Notes: generated by a model from the sequence alone, not told the origin. A stretch of 41,384 bases of DNA from Micrococcaceae bacterium (GCA_013393415.1 JABXHI010000003.1:1-41384); one strand, 5' to 3'; shown: positions 12,659 to 21,648, counted from the first letter of the stretch. Numbers and translations are program-made.

Positions 12659-13663
12659 CTAGTCAACATAGTCACTATGGAATCCCGCGCTTTTGATTTC
12701 TCCATCAGCAACCTCAGCGATAAAGATACTGGGCAGAGTTACGATGTCTCCCCGAGAGTGAATAGTCTCCTGGGTCAGCGACCCCTCTACTGGCTGAGTC
12801 ACTGCACCAAGGTACTCCTTCTCAATCTTGCCGACAGTTATGCCTTCTTCTGGGTCGCCACATTGAATCAAAAGGTCTGGATCGGGGACGCCTAACTCCC
12901 ACGTAGCAGATCGCATAATTGAGCATTCTTCCTTGTCAGGAAAGTCCAGGACTGTGAACGATGCATTGCCTGTGCTTATGGGGCCGATCTCGGTATAGAG
13001 GGCTTGGAGCTCCTGGTAGAGCTTGTCCGCGATTTCGAACACGACCGCTTGCTGGCCTTCATGAGATTCTACAATGGGAATCACAGGGGCTTCACCCGGT
13101 GTGAATGTGGTCAGTGCCTCGAATTGCTGCGCTTCGGCAAAGTCATTTCCTGGAAAGTCAATACTGAGATTGGCGTCCTGAGCGGAGTGGGTGACGACCC
13201 GGCTGCTGTGATCAATTTGAGCACCATCAGCAGTAAAGATTTCCGCCCCTTCATCCAGAAGATCATTGACAATACCATCGGGATGCTGAGTAAGAAATAG
13301 CGGCTGCTCAATGAGCCATCCGTCATCTGTGCTGACAAAGGTCACTCCCCCTACCTGCTCACTGTCACCCTCTGCCTTAAATTCAACATCCTGGGTGCCA
13401 TCCTCTGCTGAGAACTCTTCTACACTCGTTGCAGGTTCTGCTATGTCGATGCCCTCTATTTTGATCAAACTGTCGGCGGTGATGTCACCAGGATCGTGCA
13501 CGAGCTCCAGCGCAGCCTCGAAGTCGCCGCTGTTGAGGTGTTCAACATATTCAGACATGATCGCAGACGGGTCTTGTGGTTCAGAGCTGCATGAGGTCAG
13601 TGCCAAAGCAAGCAATGGCGATACCGCTAACGCTTTGATGGCGGTCTTCCGAGGGGTCTTCAT
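12659..13663 (-). CDS. secreted lipoprotein, 334 aa
   Basis: A basic N terminus, hydrophobic core and LTSC lipobox (Cys near residue 25) mark a lipoprotein anchored outside the membrane. The mature part begins SSEPQDPSAIMSEYVEHLNSGDFEAALEL, typical of actinobacterial NTF2-like or DUF4878-type lipoproteins, then continues with Asp/Glu-rich strands. No enzyme motif is seen. AAAGGAAAG precedes ATG 13663. The gene has no octamer, which sets it apart from its neighbours and suggests host-type regulation. Confidence 0.75.
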   Translation of the reverse strand: MKTPRKTAIKALAVSPLLALALTSCSSEPQDPSAIMSEYVEHLNSGDFEAALELVHDPGDITADSLIKIEGIDIAEPATSVEEFSAEDGTQDVEFKAEGDSEQVGGVTFVSTDDGWLIEQPLFLTQHPDGIVNDLLDEGAEIFTADGAQIDHSSRVVTHSAQDANLSIDFPGNDFAEAQQFEALTTFTPGEAPVIPIVESHEGQQAVVFEIADKLYQELQALYTEIGPISTGNASFTVLDFPDKEECSIMRSATWELGVPDPDLLIQCGDPEEGITVGKIEKEYLGAVTQPVEGSLTQETIHSRGDIVTLPSIFIAEVADGEIKSAGFHSDYVD

Positions 13664-13788
13664 ATCGTCTTTCCTTTATTTCAATATGTGAACTTTTCGT
13701 CTCACTATTTGAGCCTACATGCGAGATGAGTCACATGCACTCTGACGTGATTCACACTTCATCTCATCACAAGCACGCACACTGGTGT

Positions 13789-13808
13789 CCCTTGTGACAA
13801 GGGTTTTT
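13789..13808 (+). terminator. short hairpin with T-run
   Basis: CCCTT-GTGAC-AAGGG followed by TTTTTC. No plus-strand gene is close upstream. The adjacent ACTGGTGTCCC (13781-13791) is a copy of the second repeated motif. Confidence 0.35.
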
Positions 13809-13837
13809 CTTGAAAGTTGAAGTGTTTGTGAAAACAT

Positions 13838-13874
13838 AAGGCCGGGGAATGACTGGCACTCATCCCCCGGCCTT
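13838..13874 (-). terminator. terminator of the secretion operon
   Basis: AAGGCCGGGG and CCCCGGCCTT form a perfect 10-bp stem with a 17-nt loop, 11 nt beyond the last gene of the type IV secretion operon. ATGTTTTC follows on the minus strand. Confidence 0.7.
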
Positions 13875-13884
13875 GTCGTGATTG

Positions 13885-14769
13885 TCATTCTCGCCAGGTT
13901 AACTTATTCACAATTCGTCGCCCTGCTGTGTTGATCTTTCCTCGGCTGTCTCGTAGTCCCGCGACCGATTCTTGGATACTGAAGCGGTTATCCATCTCGT
14001 TCATGACCTCGTCTATACCCCTGCCAATAATCTGGTTATCCCGCCGTACAGCAGCTAACTCTCCGCGGAGCTCTTGGACGACTTGCAGCAGATCACCGGT
14101 CCGGTCTTCGACTTGCTTGGGTTGGTAGACGAGTTGTTCTTTGACCGCATCGGTGGCGTACTTGTCCATGACCTGTCGCACTGTGAGGTCTTCATCGTCA
14201 AGTGTGACAACGTGATCTTCAACCCGCTGAGACTCCTCTGGAAAACGTGCTGGAGATGGACGATACTGACACATCTTGATCGCTCGAATGATCTCTGATC
14301 CATCTTGCGTTCCAAAAGCCGCCGGGGGCTCTCCCAGACCATAAGCGCTGTATGGTAGCTCGTTGAGGCGGTCGATCTCAGCTTTTTCAACCTCGGCACG
14401 CTCAGGGCTCTTCTTCTTACGCTTGTTCTCAGGCTGAAGGTCCCACTCATCCATATGCTCTTTGAGTCGGATACCGATGGACTCTTGCTTGCGCTCTTCT
14501 AGCTGCTCGACCACTGCGTCTCGATGCTGGTGACTAGCAATGACAGTTCGCGCGATGATCTCGTCATCGATAGCGGTGCGACTGTAGAAGTCGATGGTGT
14601 CTTCGGCAGTGGTGAAGCGTGGTGGGAAGTAGAAGCTCCCACGTTGAGTGATGTCGTCTTGATGCATGGTGAGATTCGTTTCGGGTTCGCTGCGTTCATA
14701 CTCGCTGTAGCGACCCCCTTGATCTCGATGATCCTGACGAGCCGCTTGCGCGGGTGTTATGGAGCTCAT
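13885..14769 (-). CDS. tagged coiled-coil protein of the secretion operon, 294 aa
   Basis: The N terminus (ITPAQAARQDHRDQGGRYSE, then SEPETNL) is a diverged form of the shared element tag. The rest is hydrophilic and largely helical: a Lys/Glu-rich middle, a GLGEPPAAFG turn, then a predicted coiled coil (VVQELRGELAAVRRDNQI) before a basic C terminus. There is no membrane segment. It follows the TrbL-like gene after 39 nt behind GGGGAG and is the last gene before the terminator. Its place suggests a cytoplasmic partner or substrate of the secretion channel (inference). Confidence 0.7.
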   Translation of the reverse strand: MSSITPAQAARQDHRDQGGRYSEYERSEPETNLTMHQDDITQRGSFYFPPRFTTAEDTIDFYSRTAIDDEIIARTVIASHQHRDAVVEQLEERKQESIGIRLKEHMDEWDLQPENKRKKKSPERAEVEKAEIDRLNELPYSAYGLGEPPAAFGTQDGSEIIRAIKMCQYRPSPARFPEESQRVEDHVVTLDDEDLTVRQVMDKYATDAVKEQLVYQPKQVEDRTGDLLQVVQELRGELAAVRRDNQIIGRGIDEVMNEMDNRFSIQESVAGLRDSRGKINTAGRRIVNKLTWRE

Positions 14770-14808
14770 CGTAGCAGCACTCCCCTCATGTAGCCGTCTC
14801 TTAGCGTC

Positions 14809-17800
14809 CTACTCCTTGTTGTCGTCAAATGGACCTCCCCCTGACTTCCCATCGGCAGGACGAATATTTGGCTTACCACCCTTGTCAGTGATATCTGATT
14901 TCTCACCAGTCTTAGGCTGCGGTGTCGGCTGCTCAGGCTGTGGAGCATCAGGCAGCTTGACCGGCTTCTGCTGTTGAGGCTTCTGACGGTTCCCCGACTG
15001 GTTCATGGCCTCACGCGCACTGCGCGCCTGCTGTGCGAGACCCTGATTGTGTTCCTTGATTTCTCCACGGTGGGCTGCTCGTCGTCCGCGACGCTCCTGT
15101 TTCTCAGCCTTTACATTGTGAGCTTCTTCCTCCCGCTTGATGCGCTCATCGTGGGCTGCCGCCAGCTGTTCTGGGTCGTGAGCATCGAAGCCGTGCCGTG
15201 AAGCATAGGCAATGTCCTTTTGCTCTTCAGTGGCGCCGGACTGCTGGTGCGCTGGCTTGAATGTGTCAGCGACTGCGGTGGCCGCAGATGCGGTACCAGT
15301 CTTTGCCTTATTCCAGTAATTGGCAGTGGTGTCTTTGACATTGTCAGTCGTATTGCGGATGCCCTCAGAGGCGACAGAGACCTTATCCTGTGCCCATTGG
15401 CCAGCCCGAGACTCGGCAGCCTTTTGTTGCACTGCTTCAGCTTGCTCTGCCATGTTTTCACGGACCGAACCGCGCTGCTCACCGATTTCTGGCCGACCAG
15501 CTGCCACGTAGGATTCAACGTCTCGTGCAAAGGTCGCCCGATTTTCACGACCTACCAGACCACGTGCTTCCATGCGGCGTTTGATGGCACGTGCACCGAC
15601 AACGCCTGCGGCTCCAGCGGCCATCAACGGTAGCCCACCTGCAAGGCCAAGTGCACCTGCAACAGTGGTGACGCCAGCGACTTTGGCTGCTGTGGATGCT
15701 GCCTTGCGCAGATTTCCACGAACACCGCGAGCCTTCATAGCAGCCATGCCGTTCTTCGCACCATTCCACATGGTAGAGCCGATATTTCGCGGTTTCAGAC
15801 TGTTCATCAAGTCGGCACGTTTTTGCTTCTTTTCTGCCTCTTGCTCCATGCGACGTAGACGGGCAACAGCCTGTTTATCTTCAGCGGTGACCGGTCCACC
15901 GCTACCGCCACTGAGGCCAGCCGATGCAGCGCCGGATGTCTCAACGCCACCGCCCGAGTTACCGCCACCGGCAGCAGTCGCTGTGGCCACGCCGCCAGAG
16001 CCTTCGGCAGACATTTCACCGGCCATAGAGCCTTCCGCATGGTCGCCCGATGTTGGGCTGCCAGTGCCGAGTCCAGCCTGCTGATGATCGCGGTCTTCTT
16101 TCATCTGACCTTCACGGGAACCTTCACGGTGGTCGGCACGTTGTTGGTTGCCACTCAGACGGTTCACCATGTTTTTGGCGCCACGTTTGGCGCGCTGTGC
16201 CATATCCTGGCCACCTGATCCACCAGCAGCATTGATTGTGGCGTCGCCACCATCTAATGAGAGGCCCTTGCCCCAGGCTTTGGCGCCAGTTGGTGTCATC
16301 GGACTTGGCAGCTTCGCCCACTTGAATAAGAAGTGGAGCAGCAGGATAGCCATACCAGGCGTAATGGTGACCCACAGCAGGTACGGAATCGAACCCATGC
16401 CCATAAAGCCTGATCCGACGTCATTCATCAGCGATGAGATGGCAACAATCATTCCGTAAAGCATCATGACAAACACTGCCAGCAATGCCGTGCCTATCAG
16501 CAGTTTGGCGGCTTTGAGCAGCGGTTGGAATGAGTCTTTTGTGATCAGAGCTTTCAGGGCCATAACGAACAGATATATGATCACGAGAATCAGCGCTGCG
16601 CGCACGAGTACGACCATCAGCGAGATGAAGCCAAAGACGACAAATAGAATGACCGATGAGATCATCATGATGCCGGCAGAGCCGACAGCACCGATTGGTT
16701 GAGAGCCATTGACGTGGTTGACGTAGTCGGCCATCGGAGCGCCCTGACCTAGTTCATCGAAAACGTCGCCCTTATTGTTTGGCATTTCAAAAGGGTCAAG
16801 GTTCTTAGGGTGGTAGTCCCCGCTTGCGGTATCCCCATCGTCAGCGTTCCAAGCCGTGTGGCAGTCTTCTGATGTAAGGCCTAACTCATCTTTGAAGCCG
16901 TCACGCGGTGTCCAGAATCCCTCGTTTACGCCAATGGTGTCCCCTGGCTCACAGATCGAAAGGAACATCATTGCCTTGTGTTCTTCTTCCGCGGACTCGG
17001 GGGCGATGATTCGGTTGACCTGCCGGTCGATCCGATCAACGTCACTCTCAGCATTCTGGATGGCTCCAGTGAGCGACATGGCACCACTTGCAAACTCACC
17101 ATTGTCGTATCCGCCGCGCAGAACGGTTCCCATCAGGTCAGCGCGAGACTCTATGTCTGATCGATCTGCCGATGCCTGCGGAAGACCTGATGTCCAGTCC
17201 AACACGTAGCACCCGGCATGGTTTTGTGGTGAACCGTCCATGGTGCCTTGTAGCGGTCCAAATTGTGCTCGCATCCACATCATGTACCCAGTTTCAACCC
17301 AGGAGTTTGAGAGCATCAGCGGGATGGATGCAGCAAGGTCTCCGGCGCCATCAGTCATCATGTGGGTTGTGCGATACATTTCGTTGAGAGAGTTAACCGC
17401 AACCTGGCAGCTCAATGTAGGGGAACCATCGCCTGATTGCGCATATCCGGCGTCTTCCGAAAAGCTCATGAGACCGTCTGAGGCAATGGTTGCCAAGTTG
17501 CTCACGACCTCGTTGGTTGTCAAGACAATGTTGGCCGGTGACAAGCCGTTACCATGCTGATCTTCTGTTGCAGCCATAGAGCCGCGAACCATGAGCACAA
17601 GGAGGGCGATAACAGCGATCTTGCCCAACAGCTCTTTCCAGGCCACCTGGAATCCCGTACCTCGCCGGGAGTTCCACAGCGCCATCCCGATGAGTCCGAT
17701 CAGCAGTAAAGTGATCAGCGCTGCCCCGCCCTCATTGAACAGCAGGTTTCCGAAATCACCAACAGCCTCATCTACATGACCTGCCATTGCATCAATGGGA

Positions 17801-18255
17801 CAGAATGCTGTGGCCCAAATGGAGGTTGAGGTCGTTCCCGCCCAGATGGTTGAGGCTATGGAGAACATGGTGCCGGCAATGTTTTCGCGGGTCATGCGCT
17901 CCATGTTCAGATCGAACATGCCCTCGTCGATGTTGGTGTAGAAGTTTGAGGTGGATTCTGACCAGCGGTTGATTGGCAGCAGTTCAGACGAGGCACGTTC
18001 TTCTGCGTCAATCTCCTCCCCCGCAACCACACCAAACGGATGCTCCCCTTCAAATGCTTCAGGGTTGCCACAGGCGTCAGTTATGACATCCCTGTCATCC
18101 GTCCGCAAAACAGCAGCCGGCATGACAGTCTGCATAGAGCTCTGCGCAGCAGAAGTAGTCATACTCTTCACAGGAGCGGACGCATAGGCTGACGGCACGG
18201 TAGCCGCAAAGATGCTCAGCAGCGCGGTAAGGAATATCAGGATGCGGCGTTTCAT
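14809..18255 (-). CDS. TrbL/VirB6-like conjugative transfer membrane protein, 1148 aa
   Basis: A signal-like N terminus (ILIFLTALLSIFAATVPSAY) precedes a long extracytoplasmic part. Membrane segments occur at about residues 185-232 (ALITLLLIGLIGMAL; VIALLVLMV), then a second extracytoplasmic loop, and a cluster at about 530-650 (MMISSVILFVVFGFISLMVV; LILVIIYLFVMAL; ALLAVFVMMLYGMI; GMAILLLHFLF). The C-terminal 480 residues are hydrophilic and Gly/Ala/Gln-rich with helical segments. This is the architecture of large actinobacterial TrbL/VirB6 channel proteins. Its ATG overlaps the upstream stop by 4 nt. The ATPases VirB4 and VirD4 and the relaxase must lie outside the window. Confidence 0.75.
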   Translation of the reverse strand: MKRRILIFLTALLSIFAATVPSAYASAPVKSMTTSAAQSSMQTVMPAAVLRTDDRDVITDACGNPEAFEGEHPFGVVAGEEIDAEERASSELLPINRWSESTSNFYTNIDEGMFDLNMERMTRENIAGTMFSIASTIWAGTTSTSIWATAFCPIDAMAGHVDEAVGDFGNLLFNEGGAALITLLLIGLIGMALWNSRRGTGFQVAWKELLGKIAVIALLVLMVRGSMAATEDQHGNGLSPANIVLTTNEVVSNLATIASDGLMSFSEDAGYAQSGDGSPTLSCQVAVNSLNEMYRTTHMMTDGAGDLAASIPLMLSNSWVETGYMMWMRAQFGPLQGTMDGSPQNHAGCYVLDWTSGLPQASADRSDIESRADLMGTVLRGGYDNGEFASGAMSLTGAIQNAESDVDRIDRQVNRIIAPESAEEEHKAMMFLSICEPGDTIGVNEGFWTPRDGFKDELGLTSEDCHTAWNADDGDTASGDYHPKNLDPFEMPNNKGDVFDELGQGAPMADYVNHVNGSQPIGAVGSAGIMMISSVILFVVFGFISLMVVLVRAALILVIIYLFVMALKALITKDSFQPLLKAAKLLIGTALLAVFVMMLYGMIVAISSLMNDVGSGFMGMGSIPYLLWVTITPGMAILLLHFLFKWAKLPSPMTPTGAKAWGKGLSLDGGDATINAAGGSGGQDMAQRAKRGAKNMVNRLSGNQQRADHREGSREGQMKEDRDHQQAGLGTGSPTSGDHAEGSMAGEMSAEGSGGVATATAAGGGNSGGGVETSGAASAGLSGGSGGPVTAEDKQAVARLRRMEQEAEKKQKRADLMNSLKPRNIGSTMWNGAKNGMAAMKARGVRGNLRKAASTAAKVAGVTTVAGALGLAGGLPLMAAGAAGVVGARAIKRRMEARGLVGRENRATFARDVESYVAAGRPEIGEQRGSVRENMAEQAEAVQQKAAESRAGQWAQDKVSVASEGIRNTTDNVKDTTANYWNKAKTGTASAATAVADTFKPAHQQSGATEEQKDIAYASRHGFDAHDPEQLAAAHDERIKREEEAHNVKAEKQERRGRRAAHRGEIKEHNQGLAQQARSAREAMNQSGNRQKPQQQKPVKLPDAPQPEQPTPQPKTGEKSDITDKGGKPNIRPADGKSGGGPFDDNKE

Positions 18256-18710
18256 GCGTTTACGGTTCCTTCTACCAGGTCAAAGATGTCGAACGATTCG
18301 GCAGGTTTCTGCGATTCCGGGGTGGTATCAAAATGCTGCACTGGGCGAGAAGATGAACGGATGTGGTACCACTTTGAGGTGGATTCCAGCGGCTCTCCAC
18401 ACAGCATGATCTTGCCTTGGTGCACATCGTTGAGGCGGTCTTTCATGGCTTCCCATTGTTTGAGTTGCAGACCGGTTCTCTGACGTGCTTCAAAGACAAA
18501 GAAGACGATGCCAATCATGATGGGGACTAGCAGTAGACCCCAGCCACCCATGACGGAGAATAAGAAGAGTTGAGGTAGCAGTCCGAGGATGATGCCGACA
18601 AATACTAAGACCATCGACTTGCGGCGTACCTCCCACCGCATGAACACGGCAGTGCGGTCCTCTTGTGACGACACGCCTGTCATATCGGTGAGCATGTAGA
18701 GCGAATTCAT
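18252..18710 (-). CDS. PrgI/VirB3-like membrane protein of the secretion operon, 152 aa
   Basis: Two adjacent hydrophobic helices (VLVFVGIILGLLPQLFLF, about 34-52; GLLLVPIMIGIVFFVF, about 58-74) are followed by a soluble domain starting EARQRTGLQLKQWEAMKDR. Small proteins with an N-terminal helical hairpin and soluble tail occupy the VirB3/PrgI slot between the pilin-like and VirB6-like genes of Gram-positive systems. The assignment rests on topology and position only. It is translationally coupled to the TrbL-like gene (ATGA). Confidence 0.6.
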   Translation of the reverse strand: MNSLYMLTDMTGVSSQEDRTAVFMRWEVRRKSMVLVFVGIILGLLPQLFLFSVMGGWGLLLVPIMIGIVFFVFEARQRTGLQLKQWEAMKDRLNDVHQGKIMLCGEPLESTSKWYHIRSSSRPVQHFDTTPESQKPAESFDIFDLVEGTVNA

Positions 18711-18745
18711 CCTGGACTGCTACCTCTTCTCGTTTTCCTAGGGGG

Positions 18746-19102
18746 CTACTGGCTCAGTGGGTCTTCACCGAGGTTGACGACGAAGGCGATCAGCCAGTCG
18801 ATTACACCCAGTAGCAGTGGGAAGAGGATGGCGGGTGCCAGTAGGGCGGTTCCGAGGATTGCTGCGCCGATGATGATGGCTGTACCATTACCCCAGCCAC
18901 TGCCTTTGCGGTGCTGCCATAGGTAGGACAGGATGGCTGCAACAATCAGGATGACACCGATGATGTTCATCGCCATTTCTAGGCCGGGTGCCGACGATGT
19001 CAGGGTGGACCAGACTCGATCCCAACCGCCCTTAAAGTCGGTGACACCAAGAATTTGTGCGTTTTCCAGCATCATGTTCTGGAAGTCTGTATTCAGGCTC
19101 AT
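18746..19102 (-). CDS. VirB2/TrbC-like small membrane protein, 118 aa
   Basis: Three hydrophobic stretches (AMNIIGVILIVAAILSYLW; GTAIIIGAAILGTALLA; AILFPLLLGVIDWLIAF) in a short protein, first in the operon, fit a VirB2/TrbC-type pilin-like or channel-base component. There is no long signal peptide. AAGGAG lies 8 nt before ATG 19102, so this operon starts with a canonical ribosome site rather than a leaderless start. Confidence 0.6.
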   Translation of the reverse strand: MSLNTDFQNMMLENAQILGVTDFKGGWDRVWSTLTSSAPGLEMAMNIIGVILIVAAILSYLWQHRKGSGWGNGTAIIIGAAILGTALLAPAILFPLLLGVIDWLIAFVVNLGEDPLSQ

Positions 19103-19165
19103 CTGCCTCTCCTTGTGAGATATTGATCAATACAAAGTCAGCGCTATTTTCGACTTCAGTCAGTA

Positions 19166-19173
19166 GTGTCCGG
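19166..19173 (-). promoter_or_regulatory. CCGGACAC octamer, leadered class, secretion operon
   Basis: Spacer TACTGACTG, predicted start A19156, leader 54 nt. It is the only octamer available to the four-gene secretion operon. Confidence 0.55.
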
Positions 19174-19189
19174 GGGTAAAAGTCTCGGA

Positions 19190-19492
19190 TCATGCCGCCA
19201 GGTCGGGGCGAACAATTTGCAGAACGTCACGTTCAGACCGGCTAAATTGTTGACGTAACTTTGCCGGCAAATCCCAGCCGATCACCTTGGCGGATGCCCG
19301 GACAGCCGATGATGGCGATTTCAACGCTCTGGCTGCCGCACCGGGTTCCAAGGTGGCGGTCCGAGACAGGTGTTGCGATAAAGATGCTGGACTCATTGCA
19401 TCCGGTGTCCCTGCTAGGTGCAGATCGACCTCTGAATTGCGCTTGGTTGAGAATCGTCCATGGTTGTCTCTGGGCTGTCGTTTGCGGCTCAT
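19190..19492 (-). CDS. short protein with an abbreviated tag, 100 aa
   Basis: The protein opens with RQPRDNHGRFSTKRNSEVDL, matching the second half of the shared tag (N-R-x-x-D-G-K-Y-T-x-K-S-x-S-E-A-D-V). The remainder (LSQHLSRTATLEPGAAARAL, then DLPAKLRQQFSRSERDVLQI) is helical and basic, and may be a helix-turn-helix. It starts 2 nt after the stop of the sigma-like gene and so is coupled to it. An adapter or antagonist of the sigma-like protein is a possible role (inference). Confidence 0.6.
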   Translation of the reverse strand: MSRKRQPRDNHGRFSTKRNSEVDLHLAGTPDAMSPASLSQHLSRTATLEPGAAARALKSPSSAVRASAKVIGWDLPAKLRQQFSRSERDVLQIVRPDLAA

Positions 19493-19494
19493 TG

Positions 19495-20658
19495 TTATGC
19501 GGCTTTCTTGTTGGATTTCTTCTGCGGTGCCACCCCGGTGTGTTGATCTGGCAGGCGTGCTGAAAGTGCTGAGATGGTCCACATCTTGTTCACGTGGCGT
19601 GCATCTCGACCATTGCGGGTCAGGGTGTTCATCACACTTTGCTGCTGACCCATCGACAGGTTTTCTTCTCCACCGAAGGGCTTCATCAAAGCTGCGATCT
19701 CTGGCTTGACAAGGCCTGTTTCTTCATCGAGGTCTTCACCTTGCTCCCAATCAGCTACAGCTTGGGCTGCTTTTTCCGATGACCCGGTGGTGCTGATGTT
19801 CAAATCTTGGAAGGCTGCCTCGAACTCAGCCTTATCTAGTGATGGCTTGATTTCTGGTGCGTTGCCGTCGGTGAGCCAGCTGTAGGAAAATTGAGCTGAG
19901 GCGATCTGACTATCGGAGATCGCTTTGGGATTAACCTCTTCTAGGTCTTGGATGGCTTCGTGCACCTCGATGTCGGTGAAGTGATCTGGTGCATCTGATG
20001 CGTTATCCAGTAGGAAGCCGCCGATATTCTCTTCTCCACCCAGGTCGCCCTCCGAGCCTTCTAGACCGTCAAGTCGCACTGCGGTGTTTTTGAACGTGTA
20101 GAGGTGAAAATCTGGCTGTGGACGGTGGCGCTTCATCGTGGGGTTGATGTCATCCCAGTTATCCAGCAAATGATGACGAATCTTGTCTTTGTCGCCGCTG
20201 GACAAGGTGCCTTGTTCTTGCTCTCGCGCCGAGATGAGTTCGTTGTACTGGCGGATAGCCACTGAGTTTGGCCAGTGGAACTTTCCCTCACCCATGCGGG
20301 TCATCTTGTTTTTCATGGTGCGGTTGAGCCATGACTTGACCGACCCGACATTTTTGCCACCGTCTTTTTGATACCGTTCCATCACGGCTAGGACGGACTC
20401 TTGGGCCAGATCATCTGCGTCAAACGCTGAGTCTCGACGGTTGAATTTCATACCCATTGCAGCTCTGGCGTTACCGCGTGCGTAGTCCAATGGATCGTGG
20501 CCAAGCTCCTCGGCGATGTTGTCGTAGTGGTCCTGCTGGGTGTTTTGCGGCGCCAAAAGAGCAACGTCAGCCTCGGAATGAGACTTGGTGGTGTACTTGC
20601 CATCACCAGTTCGGTTGGACTGCTGTTTCTGCTGTGCTGAAGTCAAAGGTTTCGTCAT
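19495..20658 (-). CDS. tagged protein with a sigma-70 region 2-like domain, 387 aa
   Basis: Residues 5-32 are a full copy of the shared tag (SAQQKQQSNRT, DGKYTTKSHSEADV). Residues 55-118 resemble sigma-70 region 2: DPLDYARGNARAAM, then FDADDLAQESVLAVMERYQK, then SVKSWLNRTMKNKM, matching the D-L-x-Q-E-x-x-x-x-x-W and W-L-x-x-x-x-x-N pattern that binds core polymerase and melts the -10 element. The C-terminal 250 residues are acidic, with no clear region 4 beyond a MGQQQSVMNTLTRNG helix pair. It could be the reader of the CCGGACAC octamer. ATG 20658 is 9 nt from an octamer, so it may act on its own gene. Confidence 0.6.
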   Translation of the reverse strand: MTKPLTSAQQKQQSNRTGDGKYTTKSHSEADVALLAPQNTQQDHYDNIAEELGHDPLDYARGNARAAMGMKFNRRDSAFDADDLAQESVLAVMERYQKDGGKNVGSVKSWLNRTMKNKMTRMGEGKFHWPNSVAIRQYNELISAREQEQGTLSSGDKDKIRHHLLDNWDDINPTMKRHRPQPDFHLYTFKNTAVRLDGLEGSEGDLGGEENIGGFLLDNASDAPDHFTDIEVHEAIQDLEEVNPKAISDSQIASAQFSYSWLTDGNAPEIKPSLDKAEFEAAFQDLNISTTGSSEKAAQAVADWEQGEDLDEETGLVKPEIAALMKPFGGEENLSMGQQQSVMNTLTRNGRDARHVNKMWTISALSARLPDQHTGVAPQKKSNKKAA

Positions 20659-20667
20659 GCCGGGTAA

Positions 20668-20675
20668 GTGTCCGG
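20668..20675 (-). promoter_or_regulatory. CCGGACAC octamer, leaderless class
   Basis: Spacer TTACCCGGC, ATG 20658 of the sigma-like gene. The octamer lies 10 nt beyond the next gene's stop region on this strand. Confidence 0.65.
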
Positions 20676-20684
20676 GACAAAAAG

Positions 20685-21551
20685 TTAACCCAGCACCCCG
20701 GCCCACATACCCTGTGCCCAATACATTCCGGCTAAGCAGATTCCTGCAATGGCCACACCGGAGACGGGGATGGTGAACGCCCAGCAGCGAATGGAGTCAG
20801 CTGATCCGAGCAACGGAATGGAGATGTACCCGTTATCGCGCCACAGGCTGTCGAGGAAAGGGGTTTTCTTCAGGAATTTGGGTGGCTTGATCTTCAAAGG
20901 CCAGAAGATGTTGCAACCTTCTTTTGTGAGCATGTCACCTGCAATGTGGACCGCAACGCCGAGCACGACACAGGCAATCAGCCAGGACGGACCTTGCGGG
21001 AAAACCAGCGTGGTGACGATGCCGACCATGATGCCTGCTGCCCAGGGTGCTTTGCGTGCTGTGTCTGGCATGAAGCGGAGCACTTTGAAGGCAAATGCTG
21101 ACAAGAAGATCGCCATCAAACCGGCGCCGACGTTCAGGTCGCCCAGCCATCCGACATCTTTGATGACTAGAAAACTTGCCAGCCACGCGACGATGCCAAA
21201 GAACAGCGTGCCGACGATGGAGTGTGTGCCGTGGCGGTGACCGCCGGAGATAGTCATGAAGAATCGAGCCATGACCATGGTCAGCGGGGGCAGCGAGTGG
21301 GCGATAGTTGCGTTGTGGTGATCAATGTCTGGCAGCATGGCGGCCCCAGCGCAAATGATGGAGCCCATGAACACCCCGGCTGGACCGACATCCATTAGGC
21401 CCAAACCCAGCGGTATCGCGTCAGGCAGCCATCCCAGCCAGGAGTACGTCTCGGCCAACGGCTCGGTCACCGCGGTGATGGGAAGCTGGTAATCAGATGC
21501 CACGGCAACCCAGGCGGCTGCCCCACAGGCGGCGTGCTGTGCGCCCATCAT
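20685..21551 (-). CDS. membrane-bound metal-dependent hydrolase-like protein (YdjM/DUF457 type), 288 aa
   Basis: The invariant metal-binding signature of this family is present: LPDIDHHNATIAHSLPP and, further on, GGHRHGTHSIVG, within a protein of about seven hydrophobic segments (for example GTLFFGIVAWLASFLVI and AGIMVGIVTTLVF). A later AGDMLTKEGCNIFWPL block also fits. The family's biochemical role is unknown. Translation starts at ATG 21551, which overlaps the stop of a 21-codon leader frame (ATGA). The leader, not this gene, carries the 9-nt octamer spacing. Confidence 0.8.
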   Translation of the reverse strand: MMGAQHAACGAAAWVAVASDYQLPITAVTEPLAETYSWLGWLPDAIPLGLGLMDVGPAGVFMGSIICAGAAMLPDIDHHNATIAHSLPPLTMVMARFFMTISGGHRHGTHSIVGTLFFGIVAWLASFLVIKDVGWLGDLNVGAGLMAIFLSAFAFKVLRFMPDTARKAPWAAGIMVGIVTTLVFPQGPSWLIACVVLGVAVHIAGDMLTKEGCNIFWPLKIKPPKFLKKTPFLDSLWRDNGYISIPLLGSADSIRCWAFTIPVSGVAIAGICLAGMYWAQGMWAGVLG

Positions 21552-21613
21552 TGGGCATCACCGGCCTGGTCGGTCTGCTGAATCGTGTGAGGTCGGGTCG
21601 GGCTATGCGTCAT
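21548..21613 (-). CDS. 21-residue leader peptide coupled to the hydrolase-like gene
   Basis: ATG 21613 lies exactly 9 nt after an octamer and opens a 21-codon frame (MTHSPTRPHTIQQTDQAGDA-Q) ending in an ATGA overlap with the membrane-protein start. It is Thr/Gln/Pro-rich and hydrophilic. It may simply bring ribosomes to the second start, or sense translation. Confidence 0.55.
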   Translation of the reverse strand: MTHSPTRPHTIQQTDQAGDAQ

Positions 21614-21622
21614 GCTCCGGTA

Positions 21623-21630
21623 GTGTCCGG
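21623..21630 (-). promoter_or_regulatory. CCGGACAC octamer, leaderless class
   Basis: Spacer TACCGGAGC, ATG 21613 of the leader peptide. Confidence 0.6.
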
Positions 21631-21648
21631 CCCGATGCCGACATGCGG

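Noticed and set aside
15572..16084. Long plus-strand frames opposite the TrbL-like gene
   Set aside because: They follow from the codon bias of a long real gene; composition is Pro/Ala/Arg-rich with no motif or ribosome site.
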